A stretch of DNA of 64,000 nt from positions 45,036,306-45,100,305 of the forward strand of contig CM044958.1 of NCBI GenBank assembly GCA_024516035.1, in the 5' to 3' direction. A program made the position numbers and the translations under genes. Source of the DNA: Bactericera cockerelli. Taxonomy: Eukaryota > Arthropoda > Insecta > Hemiptera > Triozidae. Below are positions 54,301 to 62,248 of this stretch, in pieces; the first letter of the stretch is position 1; each line of letters opens with the position of its first letter. Below the pieces are notes generated by a model. It was not told where the DNA came from, did no database searches, and saw only the letters and a list, made by a program, of their open reading frames with translations.

Positions 54301-55010
54301 GCAAAGAACATACTGTGAGAGCTGCAACATATATAACTAAGTTGATGTGTTGTAATGAGGTATACACAGGCATTTCTGACAGGAGGAATTTATCAACTTG
54401 TTTCACTTGGTTTTCGGTGGAACAATCATATGGTACTCTTGGAATGAATGGTCTTTTTTGAGGTTCAATATCTTTATATTTTTCAAAAAGGTCTTTAAAT
54501 TCGGCCTGAATGAGATGCATTGACTCGTAGGGAATTTGGGAATGAGCTGGTTCATCTGGCGTGGAAGAACTTCTCATGCTTAACTCGGCTTCAGGTGACA
54601 CGTTCGGTTGAATGTTGTTAATTGGTGCTCTAATATCAGGATCTTGAGCCACTGGAACAAGGTTTTCAGTAGTATCTTCTTGGTCATAGTTGGGCAGTGA
54701 TATTTGCAATTCTTCAGAGATCTGCTGCTTGATACGTTCAATTTGGGTTGTGTCCAGAAATTTGTTTTTGGTCATTATTTGGAACCTTTGGTCACATACT
54801 CTTTGCTGGGTAGCTGTCGAATCTGGATAAATCTTCTTCCATTCGTTGTGGAACTTCTCTCGATAACGTAGAGTGTCTGTCTCGCATTTTGTCGCTCGAA
54901 AATATGACCGGATAATATCAACGTTCTCCTCATACGACCAACGCTTTCGGGAAAGGACAGCAGGAACCGTGGGCTGCCGCCTTGATCCCATTGATAACAA
55001 AACGAGGTAT
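51397..55010 (-). mobile_element. Non-LTR retrotransposon with intact ORF (RLE type, R2-like superclade)
   Basis: Contains the ORF at 51521-54991, a 3' UTR of ~100 nt, and an A-rich tail on the minus strand at ~51397-51421 ending in a run of AAAT repeats. The 5' UTR boundary is not defined. A short-palindrome cluster lies at 55085-55146. No flanking target duplication was identified. Confidence 0.75.
51521..54991 (-). CDS. LINE polyprotein: Myb-like, reverse transcriptase, CCHC, restriction-like endonuclease
   Basis: 1156 residues from the ATG at 54991; an in-frame TAA lies seven codons upstream. Residues ~15-82 form a Myb/SANT-like DNA-binding region (RKRWSYEENVDII). Reverse transcriptase spans ~402-742. 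It has QKGCRKNSRGCKEQL, motif A VDYSKAYD (D554), motif B GIFQGDGWSP (622-631) and motif C YVDD (667-670). C964-X2-C967-X8-H976-X4-C981 is the zinc knuckle. RPDIILVD...LIDIA (P1050-D1051, D1066) is the PD-(D/E)XK core of a restriction-like endonuclease. This order is that of R2-superclade LINEs that nick DNA and copy their RNA at the target. The frame is uninterrupted. Exact clade (R2, Hero, NeSL or other) is not settled. Confidence 0.88.
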   Translation of the reverse strand: MGSRRQPTVPAVLSRKRWSYEENVDIIRSYFRATKCETDTLRYREKFHNEWKKIYPDSTATQQRVCDQRFQIMTKNKFLDTTQIERIKQQISEELQISLPNYDQEDTTENLVPVAQDPDIRAPINNIQPNVSPEAELSMRSSSTPDEPAHSQIPYESMHLIQAEFKDLFEKYKDIEPQKRPFIPRVPYDCSTENQVKQVDKFLLSEMPVYTSLQHINLVIYVAALTVCSLLNISIPDSSQPTRRKEHTKPNCYIRLERRIATLRSDLTKLYNWKSNKARKYLPLLNKYGMDPRHQYFDRKFLYITDNLKQKIAAFSQRLRRYNKSYRRTYENKLFISNEKRFYQNLETKNNNNSQQANDLLPQKEEVVNFWKDQWSSDATHNKKNIWIQEEKQNYAHVTPMNSEAITFQDIKHVIHKLHNWKSPGLDKIQNYWWKYFTSVHVHLVTHVNNVFQNPTILPAFLNQGITYLKPKSSDLRNPKNYRPITCLNTMYKIITSIIQFKIDKFVTENNIMCENQKGCRKNSRGCKEQLIIDNIICAQAKKRNKNISVAWVDYSKAYDSVPHSWLLEILKIYKIDPVLIQFLKHSMHAWCTKLSLVVSAESIYNTVPVNFESDFIPIKKGIFQGDGWSPQWFCLALNPLSNILNNTHKGYKLNSASDFNISHLLYVDDLKIYAKNKVELQSLLETTSIFSSDINMKFGLEKCATLEVKRGKILHHENVNLALTTCTLPSIDSYYKYLGIFQDLVFNKTDVKEKLIDGFVTRIKKILSTNLDGKNKIKAYNSWCVPFISYSFGIIPWTTTDLQAMDRRTRVLMTQYRMHHPRACTERLYLPRSSGGRGMICLEQLAQKEKKNLKTYFFNKKETSPLHAAVIEADNNLSALDLGTDEMPQQIQTETLINQWQQKSLHGRFKETLDSNHESSNAWLRKSSLYGETEGFVLAIQDQVIATKNYKKHILKQNIDDRCRLCQSMPETIQHITSSCSILANSDYLHRHNSAAKLVHQYLALTFKLSEKKIMFYKYHPEPILENSIAKLYWDSTVVTDRRIEANRPDIILVDKINNSVKLIDIAIPADHNILNSTALKIHKYQDLAVEISNMWNIENVETIPVIISTNGVIHRSFYTHTKKINLPLSLVHEMQKAVLHENCRLLRRFLSHSS

Positions 55011-55084
55011 TAAATCACATTGATAATTTGAATTGAAAATTTTCAAAAATTTCGAGAAAATTACGCGGAGCAAAGTTTCGCGAG

Positions 55085-55146
55085 ACGGTGTCCAGTCAGT
55101 TAGCTGGCTAACTGACTGGACACCTGGCTAACTGACTGGACACCGT
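55085..55146. repeat. Three-part short palindrome cluster (GTCAGTTAGC)
   Basis: ACGGTGTCCAGTCAGTTAGC (55085-55104) is the exact complement of GCTAACTGACTGGACACCGT (55127-55146). An extra GCTAACTGACTGGACACC lies between them (55107-55124). The single forward arm could pair with either reverse arm, the nearer one with a two-base loop. Confidence 0.9.
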
Positions 55147-55189
55147 CAGTTTATTATTAAGATTTGTGATTAACACAAAAAAAAAGATA

Positions 55190-55411
55190 TAACTTTTCGT
55201 CGCTTTCAACTGCCATGGTCATATCACGACGGGGGTTTTACCCTCCATTCGCAGGAAACTCACAAACCTGCTACTCACATTGACCTCACCCAGCCTGAGT
55301 GGGGCCGGGAAAAGCCAGCGTCACGAGAATTAGAATTTGAATGGTCACCCATCCAAGTCTTAACCTCGCTGGATGTCGCTTAACTTCGGTGTTCTTAAGG
55401 GAACCGGTTTT
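55190..55411 (-). repeat. 5S-rRNA-derived SINE (family C), best copy
   Basis: On the minus strand, starting at ~55411: AACCGGTTCCC, CACCGAAGTTAAGC (5S box-A region), CAGCGAGGTTAAGACTTGG, then GATGGGTGACC (box C of 5S rRNA). These are the internal promoter elements of a 5S gene in the right order and spacing. The body is GTGACGCTGGCTTTTCCCGG, ACTCAGGCTGGGTGAGGTCA, TTTCCTGCGAATGGAGGGTA, AAACCCCCGTCGTGATATGA. It ends GCGACGAAAAG. This is a 5S-headed SINE (SINE3-like) rather than a real 5S gene, because the 5' and 3' parts of 5S are missing. Confidence 0.85.
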
Positions 55412-56527
55412 TTTTTCTTTTTTTAGTCTCATTCTTGTATTTCTTCGCCCTCTGAAATAGAAAAATCTCATTTATGACAAAATTGACACACTTTGTAATA
55501 CGAACAATTCCAAGTCCTCTATCAAACACAGAAAAAAAATGAATCACTATCTCATTGTATCTTAGTATTCCTGGTCAAAACAATCTACCACACACACACA
55601 ACTTCTCATTTTCACACACAATCATTGTTTATAAACCACTTGTGGAAAACTGAAGCACGGTTTCGCCGCATGCGACAATAATGGAAATGAACTCAATCAA
55701 AACTTGTGTCTCGCTCGAGTTCGAACACGCGACCTGCGGATTTACCCGCGTAAAAAACACAAAGAATAATGTAAATATTTTTCTCAAGTGGCGGTGGTGT
55801 GCACTTGCAATCAGTGTGTTCTGGGTTCAGTAATTGAAATGCAATTAATTTTGTATCTCTCGTTGATAGTTTGATATCGAGAGGGAAAGGAGAATGCTGT
55901 AGGTACATCAATCTGATTTCAGTATACGGACGACCAATAATAATAAATAAATAAATCATTTGTTATATTTTTCATATTTTTTTTTGTATACGGAGGACCT
56001 ATATCCTAAGTCCTAATCAATTTTTATTTGGCTTCTAATAATAATGACCCAATCGATTTATTTACTCTTGTTACATAGGTAAAGGAAATAATATACAAGT
56101 CCACAATGTATAATTATATTAGATATGTATAGTATATACATTTATGTGTAATACCTTCTTCAGTCTAATTATAGTATTTATATTTGGACCTAGGTACTTA
56201 AGTAGGTAATAATATCTACAGCAGCAGACGAAAGAGATTTTCATAGGGAAATAATAATATAATTAATATCGCGACAGCCCCAAGTCTTGCTGAATGAAGG
56301 AAAATTGTCCTTATAAAAGCACTTATAAATCAATAATAAAATTAATTACCAAATATTATTGTTTTTATTACAATCATTGTCGTTAATATTAGTACTTCTA
56401 CTCATTATTATTACTAAATTTTATTTATTTGTGAATGGTTTGAATGGCCATTTCAATTCATCCAGAAGCCGTCTTTGGAATTCGTTGTCCAAATATGTGA
56501 CCTCAGCCAGTCTTCATCTCTTAGGAA
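55412..56527. other. Spacer, nothing coding recognised
   Basis: AT-rich. A degraded tRNA-like GAGTTCGAACACGCGACCTG lies near 55718 (minus). No gene or shared repeat otherwise. Confidence 0.35.
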
Positions 56528-56917
56528 TACAGGGTGTATCAAAAGGTGATGTAAAATAGAAACCACGTATAGTAGAGCTCAAATAAAGGTCATTTTGTTT
56601 ATAGTAAACCCCTATACGGAAATGAACCCTTAGTTCGCTACGGTATATTTCATGACCCCCTATAACTCCGCCCCTGATGGGGAAAAAGTGCCAAAAACTC
56701 ACAAATGGCATGACAACAATCAGAGACGTCATGCAAAAAATGAAGTCAATCGCAAAATAATTCGATTTTTAATAAATATTTTAAAGTGCCAACTTGTGGT
56801 GGCCCTAGCGACCTTAGGGTCCGTTTCCGTATAGGGGTTTATAAAGCGAAGTGGCCTTTATTTGAGCTCTACTATACGTGGTTTCTTTTTGTACGTGACT
56901 TTTTGATACACCCTGTA
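56528..56917. mobile_element. TACAGGGTG MITE, 390 bp
   Basis: The ends TACAGGGTGTATCAAAAGGT and ACCTTTTGATACACCCTGTA-like sequence are complementary (the right end carries a short CGTGAC variant). They continue through ACCACGTATAGTAGAGCTCA to AACCCCTATACGGAAA. Arms are ~115 bp. Smaller relative of 831-1720 and 2450-4104. Confidence 0.8.
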
Positions 56918-57170
56918 TAGTACCCATGTACCTTTATATCGGTATATTGCCCATGTTCTGCTAATAGATACGTCAGTCTGTGTCCTAACACATTTATGAC
57001 TCCTTCTGCCTTCTGGTTGTCCGTGTTGTATGTGGGACGAGCTACCATCAGGGTCATTCTTTAGGACGCTGGACGGCCAGACGTCTTCGATGATATTGAT
57101 TTGAGACTGGTGCTTATAGACGCTCCGTTCATAGTTAATGTTTCCATTAGCTAGCGTCGATGGCGCATCA
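56918..57170. other. Spacer, nothing recognised
   Basis: No gene. The long minus-strand frame at 56858-57253 runs through the MITE end and the 5S-like fragment and has no recognisable domain. Confidence 0.3.
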
Positions 57171-57262
57171 TCGATTCTCGTAGGATCACCAAACTTAAGC
57201 AACGCCCAGCGAGGTGAAGACTTCGTGATGCTGGCACTCCAGCCCAAGCCCAACCCAGTCTA
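57171..57262 (+). repeat. 5S-rRNA-derived SINE (family C), head fragment
   Basis: GATTCTCGTAGGATCACCAA, ACTTAAGCAACGCCCAGCGA, GGTGAAGACTTCGTGATGCT, GGCACTCC. This is the 5S box-A region with the same shortened box-C junction seen at 6670 and 16589, followed by only a trace of body. Confidence 0.65.
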
Positions 57263-57734
57263 GGGTGTAGGGTAAGTATAGACCAGGGTCCTCGTTGTGA
57301 CCGCCTACTAATAGAAGATAGTGTATACCTAGGCTAGTCATGAGTTTGGATTCATATAGGCACATTTTCTGCTGCTACTCCGGCCCCACTCATGGTTGGT
57401 GAGGATAATGTGTTATGAGTAGTTCGTCCATCAAAGAGTGGGTATCAAAAAAAAAAAAAAAAAAAAAAAAAAATGCCAGACCCAAAAGTTCTTCTCCTAG
57501 AAAGTCGACAAAAATCCCCCCCCAAAAACATCTCTGTAGGACTAGTCCCCGTCCCTGCTCAGTGACTCGCAAGTCATCTGGTCATAAACTAATGGACACT
57601 CATCGGTCATATCAACCGCTTCTTAAGAAGTTGCTTACATTACGACGCGCGTTGACAGATCGTAAAGTGTCGCACCCAAGTCTGGCATATGTCACAACTG
57701 TCACACCTAAACGCGCATTGGTGGTCGAGTAAAG
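57263..57734. other. Spacer with poly-A tract
   Basis: A-run of ~27 nt at 57447-57473. Nothing coding is recognised. Confidence 0.35.
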
Positions 57735-57900
57735 AGTGGTTAAGGCGCTAGTGTGGTGCACTGGTAGTCAACTGGTTAAGGCGCTAGTCTGGTGCACTGG
57801 TGGTCAATTGGTTAACGCGCTAGTTTGGTAAACCAGGTAGCATGGGGATCCGTTGGTTCGAATCCAACCCAATGCATAAAAATTTCCTCATTGGTTTCAG
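57735..57900 (+). repeat. tRNA-like SINE head, partly triplicated
   Basis: 'GGTTAAGGCGCTAGTCTGGT' style A-box segments occur three times (57739, 57774, 57811). Only the last is followed by a B-box, GTTGGTTCGAATCCAACC (57852-57869), and TGCATAAAA. Confidence 0.55.
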
Positions 57901-57924
57901 ACATTGACCACATATTATTGGCCA

Positions 57925-58090
57925 CTGTCACGGTAGCTCAGCGGTAAAGGCGGCACTTCCACAGTTTGAAACCCAGCCGGGACATGACAAGTTTTCCTTG
58001 CATTTGGAAATTTTACCACATAATTGTACTCGTACGTCTGGGGCTTACTGCTGAAATTATGGGAGTTAACAGTCCTAATCGAGCAGCATA
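57925..58090 (+). repeat. tRNA-derived SINE (family E)
   Basis: GTCACGGTAGCTCAGCGGTA (A-box), GTTTGAAACCCAGCC (B-box), GGGACATGACAAGTTTTCC, GGAAATTTTACCACATAATT, ACGTCTGGGGCTTACTGCTG; ends with ATTATTATT. Confidence 0.7.
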
Positions 58091-58537
58091 AATAAGGCGA
58101 TATTATTATTGGAGCTAAAACACAGCTGCGTCAAGGAGACTCTTCAGTCCGCATTGGGCTATATATCCGTACGCGTCTCTTGTATTTTCCATGGAGTGAC
58201 TTTGCCCGATGCGTTGTGAGGCGCAAGCCTTGCTTCCTGGGTCCCCTGTCATGGCGTCAGACGCGGCCATGGGACGCGTGGCGGAACAGCTGAAGCACGG
58301 CCGATTTAAAAACAGGATTAAATTTTAGATGAGCCAGACCCGCCCTCAAGTCGGCGTTTCAACCAATCACAGCAAACTATAGCCCGATTTGAAGGACAGG
58401 CTGACTTAACCTAATCCTGTTTTATTATTTCTACTTCAATATAATCTAGTACAACTTCTCACTTTTCTGTTTATACTGACTGATTTGGGTCTTATAGTGA
58501 CAATAATTTCTTTTTTTCAGGTTTCACCGTCACTCTG
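58091..58537. other. Spacer with a retrozyme-flank-like sequence
   Basis: 58443-58482 resembles the 37-bp repeat of the hammerhead insertion (CTAGTACAACTTCTCACTTT then TCTGTTTATACTGA), here without a ribozyme core. The rest is unrecognised. Confidence 0.45.
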
Positions 58538-58741
58538 GCCTCTAACTGAATGATCATATCACAACGCGAGTTTTACCTTCTATTCGCTGGAAACTCACAA
58601 ACCGGCAACTGAAATTAACCTTACCAAGCCTAAATTGGACCGGGACTAGCCATCATCACGAGGGTTCGTATGTGAATGGTCATCCATCCAAATCCTAACC
58701 TCGCTGAAAGTTGCTTAACATCAGTAACAGAAGGAAAACTT
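58538..58741 (-). repeat. 5S-rRNA-derived SINE (family C), older copy
   Basis: On the minus strand: ACTGATGTTAAGCAAC (box-A region), CAGCGAGGTTAGGATTTGGAT, GGATGACC (box C, two changes). The body is GATGATGGCTAGTCCCGGTC, TTAGGCTTGGTAAGGTTAAT, TTTCCAGCGAATAGAAGGTA. It keeps the full-length head like the 55190 copy. Confidence 0.75.
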
Positions 58742-59390
58742 GTGTATTCAACGTGCTATTGTCACTGTCCGTGACGCGTGACGACCGACGCTGCGACGGT
58801 GACCGTCGCGTCGCATCGGAATCAGCAGAATCCCGTTTATACTTATTACTTATATGTTATGTATATTTAGAATTTTAGATTTATGTAAATGTTAGAGTTA
58901 TGATGTCAGTTCTGATGGATGCGGTTTATTGACACAAACCATTAGGGCTTCATGCTGGTAGTGATTCTCAAAAAATAGAATATAGCTAACTTAACTGTCT
59001 TTCATGATAAAAAATAAAAAAGTTTTGTCCAAGAAAGTCAAAATTACAACAACAACAAAAAAACATACAAACTAGGTTTAGCGTAAGTATACAGGTATAC
59101 ACGCTCGTTTTGTTTTTCTTGGCGTTGCAAAACTAGCGTTTTGCTTGATAGTGTACTGGTGATGTTACATGAAGGAGCGATTTGGACGGTTTTATGCTGT
59201 GATCTTCCTTACGACACCGGAGCCCTGACAGCTGTGACAGGTCTGTGCATGAACTCGCCACACACGGTCAAGCAACCAACATGCCTGGCATAGATGCCGG
59301 TTGAATAAATGAATATTCAACAGGCAGCATGAACGAGCTTATGCTCGTGATATTTTTCTACCTTACTGAGCAGCCTGTCATGCATGCACG
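58742..59390. other. Spacer, nothing recognised
   Basis: One GC-rich patch of GACG/CGTC repeats at 58768-58815. No gene. Confidence 0.35.
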
Positions 59391-59394
59391 GCAG

Positions 59395-59706
59395 CTTAAA
59401 ACACGTTTACCAAGAAATATACCAATATGATTGTCATACATGCATGACAGCGTAAAGAACGTTTACCAAGAAATATAAAAATATGATTGTCATACATGCA
59501 TGACAGCTTAAAAAACGTTTACCAAGGAATATAAAAATATGATTGTTATACATACATGACAGCTTAAAACACGTTTACCAAGAAATATACCAATAAGATT
59601 GTCATACATGCATAACAGCTTAAAACACGTTTACCAAGAAATATACCAATATGATTGTCATACATGCATGACAGCTTAAAACACGTTTACCAAGAAATAT
59701 ACCAAG
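59395..59706. repeat. 56-bp minisatellite, ~5.5 copies
   Basis: GATTGTCATACATGCATGAC recurs at 56-bp spacing (GATTGT at 59429, 59485, 59541), with ACACGTTTACCAAGAAATAT between. Confidence 0.9.
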
Positions 59707-59712
59707 AAAACA

Positions 59713-60014
59713 TGAGCGCACGATTAGTTCAGTGGTTAAGCATTCGCTAGTCATGCGGAAGGTCCCGGGTTCGATCCCCCGCGCCGACAAAAAATTGTAT
59801 TCAAAACTTGGTTACAGTTGTTTGTAAGAGATACCTTCCGGTGCGCTCCTGTTGACCCAGCACCTAAATGGGAAGTATTCTGTCACTTCTCGCCCATCAG
59901 ACGGGAGTCATACTACGGGATGGGCAGGCTACAATACAGACCACAAGCGTCTACAGTAGTAGCTCCTGTTTCATGGCTACGAAATAAAAAAAGGCTGTGA
60001 AACACTCATCTTAT
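59713..60014 (+). repeat. tRNA-Gly-derived SINE (family A), copy
   Basis: The head GCGCACGATTAGTTCAGTGG, CATGCGGAAGGTCCCGGG, TTCGATCCCCC and the full body are as at 5738. It lacks a long A-tail and directly abuts the GATTCGGCCC-element fragment at 60023, so it probably inserted beside or into it. Confidence 0.88.
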
Positions 60015-60022
60015 AGAAGACC

Positions 60023-60236
60023 AAAGCCTGATATACATAGAAGGTAATTTCGTAATTTAATGTTGAATAATAAAAAATCCCTCAATATGTACGGTACTTT
60101 TCACTGGGCCGAATCGTGTTGTTAATTTTTTGTCAAGATAACGTTTTGGGACGAATCGTTCGTTGACTTTTCCTACCTGAAATCGAAAACCTTTTTCATA
60201 AACCTTTTTGTATGGCTGAATCGTATTGCGCCCAAA
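60023..60236. repeat. Right-end fragment of the GATTCGGCCC element
   Basis: Near identical to 48712-48934 (AAAGCCTGATATACATAGAA, AATCCCTCAATATGTACGGT, CACTGGGCCGAATCGTGTTG). Confidence 0.8.
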
Positions 60237-60367
60237 ATAAAATAGTTCAAGAGAAAATCAGGTTGAGGACCTCTTGGCCCACAAAGAATCTATTCTTGCC
60301 CAAGCTATCTATACCTGCCTATTAGGAGTACATATTCCTTCAGACTGATAGTCAAGGCTCTAGGGTC

Positions 60368-60632
60368 CAGGCGGGGCCGATGCTAAGGAGCTGTGGAACT
60401 GCAGCACCTACGGACGAAAGAGAAAAAGAGAGGATAGTCTCGAGTCTTATCTCGTACACAATGAAAATCATCACACATTTCTAGAATACTTCACGTATAA
60501 TTATTATGATTGGCATACTCGTAGTATACAAACTCAAACTCTTTAGATACTGAAAGAACGACTCTATAAATCCAATTTTAGTTCGGTTTGTGTGGTAGCA
60601 CCGCCAAAACATTTTCCCATCGGCCGCGCCTG
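60368..60632. mobile_element. hAT-type MITE, 265 bp, exact 8-bp target duplication
   Basis: The ends are CAGGCGGGGCCGATG and CATCGGCCGCGCCTG. The duplication CTAGGGTC is identical on both sides (60360-60367 and 60633-60640). Internal sequence is related, inverted, to 35393-35652. Non-autonomous. Confidence 0.88.
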
Positions 60633-60640
60633 CTAGGGTC

Positions 60641-61949
60641 TGATGTCTTTATACCTCAATGAGATGTCTTCATTAGTTTATTAGACCTGCAATGTCCTCA
60701 CTATTCAATGCTTCACCGGTTATAAACTTTACGGCTGTTCCAAGTACTTTGAGCACGCTTTTAGTGAAGTCCGCGTAAACTTTGATTTAATGTGAATTTT
60801 ACAACTTCTAACTTACCTGTTTTGACTGATAACTGTTTGTACGTCTTAGTATAGGTATAGTGCTTTTGCTTTATTGTTTTATATTTGGTGATGTATGGAG
60901 TATGGACGATGGGTATAAGGATAAGGTATTACAAGAAGTAAAAGTGCTTTATTTAGACTGTCTGCTAAAGACTGGAAGTCCCTCTTAATGACACGTATGG
61001 TTTTATAATTTATTTTAATTCGTTGTATCTATAATCTATATTTTGCCACTTTCCATTTTTTATCAATTTTAAAGGGTTTTACTCGATCTTCAAGCTATTA
61101 CTTTCATGTAGACGATCACATTAATGACAGCGCGATTTACAATATAGCTGGTATAGGTTAAGGTTTTATTGTTTTAAAATGTATTAGAACCCTGCCTTCA
61201 CTTATACCCATGCTGCTAGCAAGGGTTAGTAACCTATCATGAAACAGTTTGTTCTGAAGTTTAGGAGAAATATACCTTTGAGATAACATTACCTTCGGTG
61301 ATGTTTTACTACAACTACACCAAAAACAACACAACAGTACCTAGAATAAAATGAAGGAATAACAACTGCAATATCCAAACTAAATATTGCTGCAGCTACA
61401 ACTAAGGTTCCTAAGGTAATAAAATAGAAACACCAAATGCATCCCTTTAAAAATACCTAGCAAACAAACAAAAAAAAAAACCCAACTTGCACGAAAAAAG
61501 ATAAAAAATTCTCCTCCGCCATATTTAAAATTTCCTCTCCATCTTTCTACCGTCTACCATTTTGGAAAATATTAATTGACCTTCTGATGTAGAAATAATG
61601 TTCCTTGAAATTTGATATTTTTATTAAAAACGATTCTCGAATTACTTCCCAGGTTTGGGAGAGCTATCCATATCGGGTTCTGATGGGGGAGGCGGGAGAA
61701 GGGGGGAGGGGGAGGAGATATCCGCATTTCATTTGGAGATGGAGTAGCCCCCCTGTTTTGAAAATTTGAAAGATAGAGATGATTATGATAATATTTTCGT
61801 ATTTTTTTCTCCTTTTTAACAGGGTAACTTACTTGTAGCTGAATTTTCTTTCATTTTGAGTAGTGCTTCAGATATCGGGATTTTGGGAACTGTCCGTTTT
61901 TGTTCTATTTCTTTATTGAAATAAGTCTAGTCTAGTGGCACAACTGGCA
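60641..61949. other. Spacer, nothing coding recognised
   Basis: A retrozyme-flank-like TTTTACAACTTCTAACTTAC then CTGTTTTGACTGATA lies near 60803-60838. G-rich patch at 61684-61716. No gene or long repeat. Confidence 0.35.
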
Positions 61950-61957
61950 GTTCTGCT

Positions 61958-62196
61958 CATGCGCGGATATAGCCCTCTTGTACTGGGGGGGCACAATCGC
62001 ACAATATACCTAACTAGCGGGTGGCACCCGCCACTTCGCAAGCCTATCACACACACACCCACCACACCACACAACCACCACATCACACACACACACCACA
62101 TCACACACACCACCACCACCACCCACCACACACACACCACGCACCCACCACCACACACACACCACGCACCCACCACACACACACCACAAACACACA

Positions 62197-62248
<52 letters not shown>

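Noticed and set aside
54992..55000. Upstream TTG start of the LINE ORF
   Set aside because: The first ATG is at 54991; an in-frame TAA sits seven codons before it.
55300..55411. Possible genuine 5S rRNA gene
   Set aside because: Only the internal promoter region of 5S is present and it runs into a SINE body shared with tRNA-headed copies.
56858..57253. 131-codon minus-strand ORF
   Set aside because: It spans the end of a MITE and a 5S-like SINE fragment; no domain seen.
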